Part shown: piece by piece, positions 36,204-51,064 of the stretch
Numbering within the stretch: the stretch's first letter is position 1
How the letters are laid out: each line of letters starts with the position of its first letter
Assembly (NCBI RefSeq): GCF_029227915.1
Contig: NC_079887.1
Coordinates: 25,729,650 to 25,793,649 of the forward strand
Origin: Hydractinia symbiolongicarpus
Taxonomy: Eukaryota; Cnidaria; Hydrozoa; Anthoathecata; Hydractiniidae
Length of the DNA stretch: 64,000 nt
Direction: 5' to 3'
The notes under the pieces: generated by a model
The model's database searches: none
What the model was told of the DNA's origin: nothing
Seen by the model: only the letters and a program-made list of their open reading frames with translations
Position numbers and translations under genes: made by a program

Positions 36204-39200
36204 GATTTACGGGAAATCGCAGGTTTTCGTTTGCCGGCGATTAAACTTCTTTTATTCAGCGTCTCATCAAAAATGAAAACAGTTCTGAAAACTACAAGTC
36301 TCATGCGTTTTAGTGGTGAAAAAATAATTTAAAAATTCGTTAGGGAAATGAGTCTACACCCTGGGTACTCTCTTTGTATACTTTTGACTATACGGGACGA
36401 GTCCGGGATTTACGGGAAATCGCAGGTTTTCGTTTGCCGGCAATTAAACTTCTTTTATTCAGCGTCTCATCAAAAATGAAAACATTTTTGAAAAGTACAA
36501 GTCTCATGCGTTTTAGTGGTGAAAAAATGATTTAAAAATCGTTCGGGAAATGAGTTTACTCACTGGGTACTTTCCTTGTATACTTTTAACTATACGGGCC
36601 GAGTCCGGGATTTACGGGAAATCGCGGGTTTTCGTTTGCCGGCGATTAAACTTCTTTTATTCAGCGTCTCATCAAAAATGAAAACATTTTTAAAAACTAC
36701 AAGTCTCATGGGCTTCAGTGGTGAAATAATAATTTAAAAAATCGTTTGGGAAATGAGTTTACTCCCTGGGTACTTTCTTTGTATACTTTTGACTATACGG
36801 GCAGAGTCCAGGATTTACGGGAAATCGCAGGTTTTCGTTTGCCGGCGATTAAACTTCTTTTATTCAGCGTCTCATCAAAAATGAAAACATTTTTAAAAAC
36901 TACAAGTCTCATGCGTTTTAGTGGTGAAAAAGTAATTTAAAAAATCGTTCGGGAAATGAGTTTACTCCCTGGGTGCTTTCTTTGTATACTTTTGACTATA
37001 CGGGCCAAGCCCGGGATTTACCGGAAATCGCGGGTTTTCGTTTGCCGGCGATTAAACTTCTTTTATTCAGGGTCTCATCAAAAATGAAAACATTTTTAAA
37101 AACTACAAGTCTTATGTGTTTTAGTGGTGAAAAAATAATTTAAAAAATCGTTCTGGAAATGAGTTTACTCCCTGGGTACTTTCTTTGTATACTTTTGACT
37201 ATACGGGCCAAGCCCGAAGTTTACGGGAAATCGCGGGTTTTCGTTTGCCGGCGATTAAACTTCTTTTATTCAGCGTCTCATCAAAAATGAAAACTTTTTT
37301 AAAAACTACAAGTCTCATGGGCTTTAGTGGTGAAATAATAATTTAAAAAATCCTTTGGGAAATTAGTTTACTCCCTGGGTACTTTCTTTGTATACTTTTG
37401 ACTATACGGGCCGAGTCCGGGATTTACGGGAAATCGCAGGTTTTCGTTTGCCAGCGATTAAACTTCTTTCATTAAGCGTCTCATCAAAAATGAAAACATT
37501 TTTGAAAACTACAAGTCTCATGCGTTTTAGTGGTGAAAAAAAAATTTAAAAAATCGTTCAGGAAATGAGTTTACTTCCTGGGTACTTTCTTTGTATACAT
37601 TCGACTATACGGGCCAAGCCCGGGATTTACGGGAAATCGCGGGTTTTCGTTTGCCGGCGATTAAACTTCTTTCATTAAGCGTCTCATCAAAAATGAAAAC
37701 ATTTTTGAAAACTACAAGTCTCATGCGTTTTAGTGGTTAAAAAAAATTTAAAAAATCGTTCAGGAAATTGTTTACTTCCTGGGTACTTTCTTTGTATACA
37801 TTCGACTATACGGGCCAAGCCAGGGATTTACGGGAAATCGCGGGATTTCGTTTGCCAGCGATTAAACTTCTTTTTTTCAGCGTCTCATCAAAAATGAAAA
37901 TATTTTTAAATACTACAAGTCTCATGGGCTTTAGTGGTGAAATAATAATTTAAAAAATCGTTCGGGAAATGAGTTTACTCCCTGGGTACTATCTTTGTAT
38001 ACTTTTGACTATACGGGCCAAGCCCGGGGTTTACGGGAAATCGCGGGTTTTCGTTTGCCGGCGATTAAACTTCTTTTATTCAGCGTCTCATCAGAAATGA
38101 AAACATTTTTGAAAACTACAAGTCTCATGCGTTTTAGTGGTAAAAAAATATTTTAAAAATTCGTTCGGGAAATGAGTTTACTCACTGGGTACTTTCTTTG
38201 TATACTTTTGACTATGCGGGCCGAGTCCGGGGTTTACGGGAAATGGCGGGTTTTCGTTTGCCGGCGATTAAACTTCTTTTATTTAGCGTCTCATCAAAAA
38301 TGAAAACATTTTTGAAAACTTCAAGTCTCAAGCGTTTTAGTGGTGAAAAGATAATTTAAAAAATCGTTTTGGAAATGAGTTTACTCACAGGGTACTTTCT
38401 TTGTATACATTCGACTATACGGGCCAAGCCCGGGATTTACGGGAAATCGCGGGTTTTCGTTTGCCGGCGATTAAACCACTTTCATTAAGCGTCTCATCAA
38501 AAATGAAAACATTTCTGAAAACTACAAGTCTCATGCGTTTTAGTGGTGAAAAAAAAATTTAAAAAATCGTTCAGGAAATGAGTTTACTTCCTGGGTACTT
38601 TCTTTGTATACATTCGACTATACGGGCCAAGCCCGGGATTTACGGGAAATCGCGGGATTTCGTTTGCCGGCGATTAAACTTCTTTTATTCAGCGTCTCAT
38701 CAAAAATGAAAATATTTTTAAATACTACAAGTCTTATGGGCTTTAGTGGTGAAATAATAATTTAAAAAATCGTTCGGGAAATGAGTTTACTCCCTGGGTA
38801 CTATCTTTGTATACTTTTGACTATACGGGCCAAGCCCGGGGTTTACGGGAAATCGCGGGTTTTCGTTTGCCGGCGATTAAACTTCTTTTATTCAGCGTCT
38901 CATCAGAAATGAAAACATTTTTGAAAACTACAAGTCTCATGCGTTTTAGTGGTGAAAAAATATTTTAAAAATTCGTTCGGGAAATGAGTTTACTCACTGG
39001 GTACTTTCTTTGTTTACTTTTGACTATGCGGGCCGAGTCCGGGGTTTACGGGAAATGGCGGGTTTTCGTTTGCCGGCGATTAAACTTCTTTTATTTAGCG
39101 TCTCATCAAAAATGAAAACATTTTTGAAAACTTCAAGTCTCAAGCGTTTTAGTGGTGAAAAGATAATTTAAAAAATCGTTTTGGAAATGAGTTTACTCAC

Positions 39201-42200
39201 AGGGTACTTTCTTTGTATACATTCGACTATACGGGCCAAGCCCGGGATTTACGGGAAATCGCGTGTTTTCGTTTGCCGGCGATTAAACCACTTTCATTAA
39301 GCGTCTCATCAAAAATGAAAACCTTTCTGAAAACTACAAGTCTCATGCGTTTTAGTGGTGAAAAAATATTTTAAAAATTCTTTCGGGAAATGAGTTTACT
39401 CACTGGGTACTTTCCTTGTATACTTTTGACTATACGGGCCGAGTCCAGGATTTACGGGAAATCGCAGGTTTTCGTTTGCAGGCGATTAAACCACTTTCAT
39501 TAAGCGTCTCATCAAAAATGAAAGCATTTCTAAAAACTACAAGTCTCATGCGTTTTAGTGGTGAAAAAATAATTTAAAAAATCGTTCGGGAAATGAGTTT
39601 ACTCACTGGGTACTTTCCTTGTATACTTTTAACTATACGGGCCGAGTCCGGGATTTTCGGGAAATCGCAGGTTTTCGTTTGCCGGCGATTAAACTTCTTT
39701 TATTCAGCGTCTCATCAAAAATGAAAACATTTCTGAAAACTACAAGTCTCATGCGTTTTAGTGGTGAAAAAATAATTTAAAAATTCGTTAGGGAAATGAG
39801 TCTACACCCTGGGTACTCTCTTTGTATACTTTTGACTATACGGGACGAGTCCGGGATTTACGGGAAATCGCGGGTATTCGTTTGCCGGCGCTTAAACTTC
39901 TTTTATTCAGCGTCTCATCAAAAATGAAAACATTTTTGAAAACTACAAGTCTCATGGGCTTTAGTTGTGAAATAACAATTTAAAAAATCGTTTGGGAAAT
40001 TAGTTTACTCCCTGGGTACTTTCTTTGTATACTTTTGACTATGCGGGCCGAGTCCGGGGTTTACGTGAAATGGCGGGTTTTCGTTTGCCGGCGATTAAAC
40101 TTCTTTTATTTAGCGTCTCATCAAAAATGAAAACATTTTTGAAAACTTCAAGTCTCAAGCGTTTTAGTGGTGAAAAGATAATTTAAAAAATCGTTTTGGA
40201 AATGAGTTTACTAACAGGGTACTTTCTTTGTATACATTCGACTATACGGGCCAAGCCCGGGATTTACGGGAAATCGCGGGTTTTCGTTTGCCGGCGATTA
40301 AACCACTTTCATTAAGCGTCTCATCAAAAATGAAAACATTTCTGAAAACTACAAGTCTCATGCGTTTTAGTGGTGAAAAAATATTTTAAAAATTCGTTCG
40401 GGAAATGAGTTTACTCACTGGGTACTTTCCTTGTATACTTTTGACTATACGGGCCGAGTCCGGGATTTACGGGAAATCGCAGGTTTTCGTTTGCAGGCGA
40501 TTAAACCACTTTCATTAAGCGTCTCATCAAAAATGAAAACATTTCTAAAAACTACAAGTCTCATGCGTTTTAGTGGTGAAAAAATAATTTAAAAATTCGT
40601 TAGGGAAATGAGTTTACACCCTGGGTACTCTCTTTGTATACTTTTGACTATACGGGCCGAGTCCGGGATTTACGGGAAATCGCAGGTTTTCGTTTGCCGG
40701 CGATTAAACTTCTTTTATTCAGCGTCTCATCAAAAATGAAAACGTTTCTGAAAACTACAAGTCTCATGCGTTTTAGTGGTGAAAAAATAATTTAAAAATT
40801 CGTTAGGGAAATGTGTTTACACCCTGGGTACTCTCTTTGTATACTTTTGACTAAACGGGCCGAGTCCGGGATTTACGGGAAATCGCAGGTTTTCGTTTGC
40901 CGGCGATTAAACTTCTTTTATTCAGAGTCTCATCAAAAATGAAAACATTTTTGAAAACTACAAGTCTCATGCGTTTTAGTGGTGAAAAAATAATTTAAAA
41001 AATCGTTCGGGAAATGAGTTTACTCACTGGGTACTTTCCTTGTATACTTTTAACTATACGGGCCGAGTCCGGGATTTTCAGGAAATCGCAGGTTTTCGTT
41101 TGCCGGCGATTAAACTTCTTTTATTCAGCGTCTCATCAAAAATGAAAACATTTCTGAAAACTACAAGTCTCATGCGTTTTAGTGGTGAAAAAATAATTTA
41201 AAAATTCGTTAGGGAAATGAGTCTACACCCTGGGTACTCTCTTTGTATACTTTTGACTATACGGGACGAGTCCGGGATTTACGGGAAATCGCGGGTATTC
41301 GTTTGCCGGCGCTTAAACTTCTTTTATTCAGCGTCTCATCAAAAATGAAAACATTTTTGAAAACTACAAGTCTCATGGGCTTTAGTTGTGAAATAACAAT
41401 TTAAAAAATCGTTTGGGAAATTAGTTTACTCCCTGGGTACTTTCCTTGTATACTTTTGACTATACGGGCCGAGTCCGGGATTTACGGGAAATCGCAGGTT
41501 TTCGTTTGCCGGCGATTAAACTTCTTTTATTCAGCGTCTCATCAAAAATGAAAACATTTTTGAAAACTAAAAGTCTCATGCGTTTTAGTGGTGAAAAAAT
41601 GAATTAAAAAATCGTTCGGGAAATGAGTTTACTCCCTGGGTACTATCTTTGTATACTTTTGACTATACGGGCCAAGCCCGGGATTTACGGGAAATTGCGG
41701 GTTTTCGTTTGCCGGCGATTAAACTTCTTTTATTCAGCGTCTCATCAGAAATGAAAATATTTTTGAAAACTACAAGTCTTATGCGCTTTAGTGGTGAAAA
41801 AATAATTTAAAAAATCGTTCTGGAAATGAGTTTACTCACAGGGTACTTTCTTTGTATACATTCGACTTTACGGGCCAAGCCCGGGATTTACGGGAAATCG
41901 CGGGTTTTCGTTTGCCGGCGATTAAACTTCTTTCATTCAGCGTCTCATCAAAAATGAAAACATTTTTTGAAAACTACAAGTCTCATGCGTTTTAGTGGTG
42001 AAAAAAAAATTTAAAAAGTCGTTCAGGAAATGAGTTTACTTCCTGGGTACTTTCTTTGTATACATTCGACTATACGGGCCAAGCCCGGGATTTACGGGAA
42101 ATCGCGGGATTTCGTTTGCCGGCGATTAAACTTCTTTTATTCAGCGTCTCATCAAAAATGAAAATATTTTTAAATACTACAAGTCTCATGGGCTTTAGTG

Positions 42201-45200
42201 GTGAAATAATAATTTAAAAAATCGTTCGGGAAATGAGTTTACTCCCTGGCTACTATCTTTGTATACTTTTGACTATACGGGCCAAGCCCGGGGTTTACGG
42301 AAAATCGCGAGTTTTCGTTTGCCGGCGATTAAACTTCTTTTATTCAGCGTCTCATCAGAAATGAAAACATTTTTGAAAACTACAAGTCTCATGCGTTTTA
42401 GTGGTGAAAAAATATTTTAAAAATTCGTTCGGGAAATGAGTTTACTCACTGGGTACTTTCTTTGTATACTTTTGACTATGCGGGCCGAGACCGGGGTTTA
42501 CGGGAAATGGCGGGTTTTCGTTTGCCGGCGATTAAACTTCTTTTATTTAGCGTCTCATCAAAAATGAAAACATTTTTGAAAACTACAAGTCTCAAGCGTT
42601 TTAGTGGTGAAAAGATAATTTAAAAAATCGTTTTGGAAATGAGTTTACTCATAGGGTACTTTCTTTGTATACATTCGACTATACGGGCCAAGCCCGGGAT
42701 TTACGGGAAATCGCGGGTTTTCGTTTGCCGGCGATTAAACCACTTTCATTAAGCGTCTCATCAGAAATGAAAATATTTCTGAAAACTACAAGTCTCATGC
42801 GTTTTAGTGGTGAAAAAATATTTTAAATATTCGTTCGGGAAATGAGTTTACTCACTGGGTACTTTCCTTGTATACTTTTGACTATACGGGCCGAGTCCAG
42901 GATTTACGGGAAATCGCAGGTTTTCGTTTGCCGGCGATTAAACCACTTTCATTAAGCGTCTCATCAAAAATGAAAACATTTCTAAAAACTACAAGTCTCA
43001 TGCGTTTTAGTGGTGAAAAAATAATTTAAAAATTCGTTAGGGAAATGAGTTTACACCCTGGGTACTCTCTTTGTATACTTTTGACTATACGGGCCGAGTC
43101 CGGGATTTACGGGAAATCGCAGGTTTTCGTTTGCCGGCGATTAAACTTCTTTTATTCAGCGTTTCATCAAAAATGAAAACATTTCTGAAAACTACAAGTC
43201 TCATGCGTTTTAGTGGTGAAAAAATAATTTAAAAATTCGTTAGGGAAATGAGTTTACACCCTGGGTACTCTCTTTGTATACTTTTGACTAAACGGGCCGA
43301 GTCCGGGATTTACGGGAAATCGCAGGTTTTCGTTTGCCGGCGATTAAACTTCTTTTATTCAGCGTCTCATCAAAAATGAAAACATTTCTGAAAACTACAA
43401 GTCTCATGCGTTTTAGTGGTGAAAAAATAATTTAAAAATTCGTTAGGGAAATGAGTCTACACCCTGGGTACTCTCCTTGTATACTTTTGACTATACGGGA
43501 CGAGTCCGGGATTTACGGGAAATCGCGGGTATTCGTTTGCCGGCGCTTAAACTTCTTTTATTCAGCGTCTCATCAAAAATGAAAACATTTTTGAAAACTA
43601 CAAGTCTCATGGGCTTTAGTTGTGAAATAACAATTTAAAAAATCGTTTGGGAAATTAGTTTACTCCCTGGGTACTTTCCTTGTATACTTTTGACTATACG
43701 GGCCGAGTCCGGGATTTACGGGAAATCGCAGGTTTTCGTTTGCCGGCGATTAAACTTCTTTTATTCAGCGTCTCATCAAAAATGAAAACATTTTTGAAAA
43801 CTACAAGTCTCATGCGTTTTAGTGGTGAAAAAATGAATCAAAAAATCGTTCGGGAAATGAGTTTACTCCCTGGGTACTATCTTTGTATACTTTTGACTAT
43901 ACGGGCCAAGCCCGGGATTTACGGGAAATTGCGGGTTTTCGTTTGCCGGCGATTAAACTTCTTTTATTCAGCGTCTCATCAGAAATGAAAACATTTTTGA
44001 AAACTACAAGTCTTATGCGCTTTAGTGGTGAAAAAATAATTTAAAAAATCGTTCTGGAAATGAGTTTACTCACAGGGTACTTTCTTTGTATACATTCGAC
44101 TTTACGGGCCAAGCCCGGGATTTACGGGAAATCGCGGGTTTTCGTTTGCCGGCGATTAAACCTCTTTTATTAAGCGTCTCATCAAAAATGAAAACATTTT
44201 TAAAAACTACAAGTCTCATGGGCTTTAGTGGTGAAATAATAATTTAAAAAATCGTTCGGGAAATGAGTTTACACCCCGGGTACTTTCTTTGTATACTTTT
44301 GACTATACGGGCCGAGTCCGGGATTTACGGGAAATCGCGGGATTTCGTTTGCCGGCGATTAAACCTCCTTTATTAAGCGTCTCATCAAAAATGAAAACAT
44401 TTTTAAAAACTAGTCTCATGGGCTTTAGTGGTGAAATAATAATTTAAAAAATCGTTCGGGAAATGAGTTTACACCCCGGGTACTTTCTTTGTATACTTTT
44501 GACTATACGGGCCGAGTCCGGGATTTACGGGAAATCGCAGGTTTTCGTTTGCCGGCGATTAAACTTCTTTTATTCAGTGTCTCATCAGAAATGAAAACAT
44601 TTTTGAAAACTACAAGTCTTATGCGCTTTAGTGGTGAAAAAATAATTTAAAAAATCGTTCTGGAAATGAGTTTACTCACAGGGTACTTTCTTTGTATACA
44701 TTCGACTATACGGGCAAAGCCCGGGATTTACGGGAAATCGCGGGATTTCGTTTGCCGGCGATTAAACTTCTTTTATTCAGCGTCTCATCAAAAATGAAAA
44801 GATTTCTGAAAACTACAAGTCTCATGCGTTTAAGTGGTGAAAAAATAATTTAAAAAATCGTTCGGGAAATGAGTTTACTCCCTGGGTAATTTCTTTGTAT
44901 ACTTTTGACTATACGGGCCGAGTCCGGGATTTACTGGAAATCGCGGGTATTTGTTTGCCGGCGATTAAACTTCTTTTATTCAGCGTCTCATCAAAAATGA
45001 AAACATTTTTAAAAACTACAAGTCTCATGGGCTTTAGTGGTGAAATAATAATTTAAAAAATCGTTTGGGAAATTAGTTTACTCCCTGGGTACTTTCTTTG
45101 TATACTTTTGACTATACGGGCCGAGTCCGGGATTTACGGGAAATCGCAGGTTTTCGTTTGCCGGCGATTAAACTTCTTTTATTCAGCGTCTCATCAAAAA

Positions 45201-45257
45201 TGAAAACATTTTTGAAAACTACAAGTCTCATGCGTTTTAGTGGTGAAAAAATGAATT
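36204..45257 (+). repeat. Mixed satellite units related to the 17-28 kb region
   Basis: Unit types from 37.5 to 44.1 kb (TTACTTCCTGGG, AAATATTTTTAAATAC, TATGCGGG with AAATGGCGGG, GTCTCAAGCG, GTTGTGAAATAACAA) are those of 17.2-28.2 kb in similar but reshuffled order. Internal offsets are also visible: the GTTGTGAAATAACAA unit lies at about 39962, 41382 and 43616 (1421 and 2234 bp), and the TATGCGGG unit at 39027 and 40042 (1015 bp). A three-base deletion giving AAACTAGTCTCATG occurs near 44409. No insertion of foreign DNA and no gene is seen. Confidence 0.8.
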
Positions 45258-46085
45258 AAAAAATCGTTCGGGAAATGAGTTTACTCCCTGGGTACTATCT
45301 TTGTCTACTTTTGACTATACGGGCCAAGCCCGGGATTTACGGGAAATCGCAGGTTTTCGTTTGCCGGCGATTAAACCACTTTCATTAAGCGTCTCATCAA
45401 AAATGAAAAGATTTCTGAAAATTACAAGTCTCATGCGTTTTAGTGGTGAAAAAATAATTTAAAAAATCGTTCGGGAAATGAGATTACTCCCTGGGTACTT
45501 TCTTTGTATACTTTTGACTATACGGGCCGAGTCCGGGATTTACGGGAAATCGCAGGTATTCGTTTGCCGGCGATTAAACTTCTTTTATTCAGCGTCTCAT
45601 CAAAAATGAAAACATTTTTAAAAACTACAAGTCTCATGGGCTTTAGTGGTGAAATAATAATTTAAAAAATCGTTTGGGAAATTAGTTTACTGCCTGGGTA
45701 CTTTCTTTGTATACTTTTGACTATACGGGCCGAGTCCGGGATTTACGGGAAATCGCAGGTTTTCGTTTGCCGGCGATTAAACTTCTTTTATTCAGCGTCT
45801 CATCAAAAATGAAAACATTTTTGAAAACTACTAGTCTCATGCGTTTTAGTGGTGAAAAAATGAATTAAAAATCGTTCGGGAAATGAGTTTACTCCCTGGG
45901 TACTATCTTTGTATACTTTTGACTATACGGGCCAAGCCCGGGATTTACGGGAAATCGCAGGTTTTCGTTTGCCGGGGATTAAACCACTTTCATTAAGCGT
46001 CTCATCAAAAATGAAAAGATTTCTAAAAACTACAAGTCTCATGCGTTTTAGTGGTGAAAAAATAATTTAAAAAATCGTTCGGGAA

Positions 46086-46197
46086 ATGAGTTTACTCACA
46101 GGGTACTTTCTTTGTATACATTCGACTATACGGGCCAAGCCCGGGATAGTCTCATGCATTTTAGTGGTGAAAAAATGAATTAAAAATCGTTCGGGAA
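46086..46197 (+). repeat. Truncated satellite unit (112 bp), copy 1
   Basis: The unit start-to-start distance is 112. The sequence runs CCCGGGATAGTCTCATG, so about 90 bp between GGGAT (unit position 62) and AGTCTC (about 153) are missing, plus one A in the tail. Most of the GC core, the GCCGGCG box and the whole AAAA-loop hairpin are lost. A nearby unit carries ACTACTAGTCTC (about 45826), so the T-A joint may derive from that allele. Confidence 0.93.
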
Positions 46198-49100
46198 ATG
46201 AGTTTACTCCCTGGGTACTATCTTTGTATACTTTTGACTATACGGGCCAAGCCCGGGATTTACGGGAAATCGCAGGTTTTCGTTTGCCGGGGATTAAACC
46301 ACTTTCATTAAGCGTCTCATCAAAAATGAAAAGATTTCTGAAAACTACAAGTCTCATGCGTTTTAGTGGTGAAAAAATAATTTAAAAAATCGTTCGGGAA
46401 ATGAGTTTACTCACAGGGTACTTTCTTTGTATACATTCGACTATACGGGCCAAGCCCGGGATTTACGGGAAATCGCGGGTTTTCGTTTGCCGGCGATTAA
46501 ACTTCTTTCATTAAGCGTCTCATCAAAAATGAAAACATTTTTTAAAACTACAGGTCTCATGCGTTTTAGTGGTAAAAAAAAAAATTTAAAAAATCGTTCA
46601 GGAAATGAGTTTACTTCCAGGGTACTTTCTTTGTATACATTCGACTATACGGGCCAAGCCCGGGATTTACGGGAAATCGCGGGATTTCGTTTGCCGGCGA
46701 TTAAACTTCTTTTATTCAGCGTCTCATCAAAAATGAAAATATTTTTAAATACTACAAGTCTCATGAGCTTTAGTGGTGAAATAATAATTTAAAAAATCGT
46801 TCGGGAAATGAGTTTACTCCATGGGTACTATCTTTGTATACTTTTGACTATACGGGCCAAGCCCGGGGTTTACGGGAAATCGCGGATTTTCGTTTGCCGG
46901 CGATTAAACTTCTTTTATTCAGCGTCTCATCAGAAATGAAAACATTTTTGAAAACTACAAGTCTCATGCGTTTTAGTGGTGAAAAGATATTTTAAAAATT
47001 CGTTCGGGAAATGAGTTTACTCACTGGGTACTTTCTTTGTATACTTTTGACTATGCGGGCGGAGTCCAGGGTTTACGGGAAATGGCGGGGTTTTCGTTTG
47101 CCGGCGATTAAACTTCTTTTATTTAGCGTCTCATCAAAAATGAAAACATTTTTGAAAACTACAAGTCTCAAGCGTTTTAGTGGTGAAAAGATAATTTAAA
47201 AAATCGTTTTGGAAATGACTTTACTCACAGGGTACTTTCTTTGTATACATTCGACTATAAGGGCCAAGCCCGGGATTTACGGGAAATCGCGGGTTTTCGT
47301 TTTCCGGCGATTAAACCACTTTCATTAAGCGTCTCATCAAAAATGAAAACATTTCTGAAAACTACAAGTCTCATGCGTTTTAGTGGTGAAAAAATATTTT
47401 AAAAATTCGTTCAGGAAATGAGTTTACTCACTGGGTACTTTCCTTGTATACTTTTGACTATACGGGCCGAGTCCGGGATTTACGGGAAATCGCAGGTTTT
47501 CGTTTGCCGGCGATTAAACCACTTTCATTAAGCGTCTCATCAAAAATGAAAACATTTCTAATAACTACAAGTCTCATGCGTTTTAGTGGTGAAAAAATAA
47601 TTTAAAAATTCGTTAGGGAAATGAGTTTACACCCTGGGTACTCTCTTTGTATACTTTTGACTATACGGGTCGAGTCCGGGATTTACGGGAAATCGCAGGC
47701 TTTCGTTTGCCGGCGATTAAACTTCTTTTATTCAGCGTCTCATCAAAAATGAAAACATTTCTGAAAATTACAAGTCTCATGCGTTTTAGTGGTGAAAAAA
47801 TAATTTAAAAATTCGTTAGGGAATTGAGTTTACACCCTGGGTACTCTCTTTGTATACTTTTGACTAAACGGGCCGAGTCCGGGATTTACGGGAAATCGCA
47901 GGTTTTCGTTTGCCGGCGATTAAACTTCTTTTATTCAGCGTCTCATCAAAAATAAAAACATTTTTGAAAACTACAAGTCTCATGCGTTTTAGTGGTGAAA
48001 AAATAATTTAAAAAATCGTTCGGGAAATGAGTTTACTCACTGGGTACTTTCCTTGTATACTTTTAACTATACGGGCCGAGTCCGGGATTTACGGGAAATC
48101 GCAGGTTTTCGTTTGCCGGCGATTAAACTTCTTTTATTCAGCGTCTCATCAAAAATGAAAACATTTCTGAAAACTACAAGTCTCATGCGTTTTAGTGGTG
48201 AAAAAATAATTTAAAAATTCGTTAGGGAAATCAGTCTACACCCTGGGTACTCTCTTTGTATACTTTTGACTATACGGGACGAGTCCGGGATTTACGGGAA
48301 ATCGCAGGTTTTTGTTTGCCGGCAATTAAACTTCTTTTATTCAGCGTCTCATCAAAAATGAAAACATTTTTGAAAAGTACAAGTCTCATGCGTTTTAGTG
48401 GTGAAAAAATAATTTAAAAATCGTTCGGGAAATGAGTTTACTCACTGGGTACTTTCCTTGTATACTTTTAACTATACGGGCCGAGTCCGGGATTTACGGG
48501 AAATCGCGGGTTTTCGTTTGCCGGCGATTAAACTTCTTTTATTCAGCGTCTCATCAAAAATGAAAACATTTTTAAAAACTACAAGTCTCATGGGCTTCAG
48601 TGGTGAAATAAAAATTTAAAAAATCGTTTGGGAAATGAGTTTACTCCCTAGGTACTTTCTTTGTATACTTTTGACTATACGGGCAGAGTCCAGGATTTAC
48701 GGGAAATCGCAGGTTTTCGTTTGCCGGCGATTAAACTTCTTTTATTCAGCGTCTCATCAAAAATGAAAACATTTTTAAAAACTACAAGTCTCATGCGTTT
48801 TAGTGGTGAAAAAGTAATTTAAAAAATCGTTCGGGAAATGAGTTTACTCCCTGGGTGCTTTCTTTGTATACTTTTGACTATACGGGCCAAGCCCGGGATT
48901 TACCGGAAATCGCGGGTTTTCGTTTGCCGGCGATTAAACTTCTTTTATTCAGGGTCTCATCAAAAATGAAAACATTTTTAAAAACTACAAGTCTTATGCG
49001 TTTTAGTGGTGAAAAAATAATTTAAAAAATCGTTCTGGAAATGAGTTTACTCCCTGGGTACTTTCTTTGTATACTTTTGACTATACGGGCCAAGCCCGAA

Positions 49101-51064
49101 GTTTACGGGAAATCGCGGGTTTTCGTTTGCCGGCGATTAAACTTCTTTTATTCAGCGTCTCATCAAAAATGAAAACATTTTTAAAAACTACAAGTCTCAT
49201 GCGTTTTAGTGGTGAAAAAGTAATTTAAAAAATCGTTCGGGAAATGAGTTTACTCCCTGGGTACTTTCTTTGTATACTTTTGACTATACGGGCCAAGCCC
49301 GGGATTTACCGGAAATCGCGGGTTTTCGTTTGCCGGCGATTAAACTTCTTTTATTCAGGGTCTCATCAAAAATGAAAACATTTTTAAAAACTACAAGTCT
49401 TATGCGTTTTAGTGGTGAAAAAATAATTTAAAAAATCGTTCTGGAAATGAGTTTACTCCCTGGGTACTTTCTTTGTATACTTTTGACTATACGGGCCGAG
49501 TCCGGGATTTACGGGAAATCACAGGTTTTCGTTTGCCGGCGATTAAACTGCTTTTATTCAGCGTCTCATCAAAAATGAAAACATTCTTGGAAACTACAAG
49601 TCTCATGCGTTTTAGTGGTGAAATAATAATTTAAAAAATTGTTTGGGAAATGAGTTTACTCCCTGGGTACTTTCTTTGTATACTTTTGACTATACGGGCC
49701 GAGTCCAGGATTTACGGGAAATCGCAGGTTTTCGTTTGCCGGCGATTAAACTTCTTTTATTCAGCGTCTCATCAAAAATGAAAACATTTTTGAAAACTAC
49801 AAGTCTCATGCGTTTTAGTGGTGAAAAAATGAATTAAAAAATCGTTCGGGAAATGAGTTTACTCCCTGGGTACTATCTTTGTATACTTTTGACTATACGG
49901 GCCAAGCCCGGGATTTACGGGAAATTGCGGGTTTTCGTTTGCCGGCGATTGAACTTCTTTTATTCAGCGTCTCATCAGAAATGAAAACATTTTTGAAAAC
50001 TACAAGTCTTATGCGCTTTAGTGGTGAAAAAATAATTTAAAAAATCGTTCTGGAAATGAGTTTACTCACAGGGTACTTTCTTTGTATACATTCGACTATA
50101 CGGGCCAAGCCCGGGATTTACGGGAAATCGCGGGTTTTCGTTTGCCGGCGATTAAACTTCTTTCATTAAGCGTCTCATCAAAAATGAAAACATTTTTGAA
50201 AACTACAAGTCTCATGGGCTTTAGTGGTGAAATAATAATTTAAAAAATCGTTCGGGATATCAGTTTACACCCCGGGTACTTTCTTTGTATACTTTTGACT
50301 ATACGGGCCGAGTCCGGGATTTACGGGAAATCGCAGGTTTTCGTTTGCCGGCGATTAAACTTCTTTTATTCAGCGTCTCATCAAAAATGAAAACATTTTT
50401 GAAAACTACAACTCTCATGCGTTTTAGTGGTGAAAAAATAATTTAAAAAATCGTTCGGGCAATGAGTTTACTCCCTGGGTACTTTCTTTGCATACTTTTG
50501 ACTATACGGGCCGAGTCCGGGATTTACGGGAAGTCGCGGGTTTTCGTTTGCCGGCGATTAAACTTCTTTTATTCAGCGTCTCATCAAAAATGAAAATATT
50601 TTTAAATACTACAAGTCTCATGGGCTTTAGTGGTGAAATAATAATTTAAAAAATCGTTCGGGAAATGAGTTTACTACCTGGGTACTATCTTTGTATACTT
50701 TTGACTATACGGGCCAAGCCCGGGGTTTACGGGAAATCGCAGGTTTTCGTTTGCCGGCGATTAAACCACTTTCATTAAGCGTCTCATCAAAAATGAAAAC
50801 ATTTCTGAAAACTACAAGTCTCATGCGTTTTAGTGGTGAAAAAATAATTTAAAAATTCGTTAGGGAAATGAGTTTACACCCTGGGTACTCTCTTTGTATA
50901 CTTTTGACTATACGGGCCGAGTCCGGGATTTACGGGAAATCGCAGGTTTTCGTTTCCCGGCGATTAAACTTCTTTTATTCAGCGTCTCATCAAAAATGAA
51001 AACATTTTTAAAAACTACAAGTCTCATGCGTTTTAGTGGTGAAAAAATAATTTAAAAAATCGTT

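Noticed and set aside
46427-46792. Longer reading frames of 102-121 codons spanning two units (also at 43680 and 62975)
   Set aside because: They arise where a one-base indel or a stop-removing change in the unit tail lets the frame run into the next copy. The translation simply repeats the same low-information peptide and the frames are not conserved between sister blocks.
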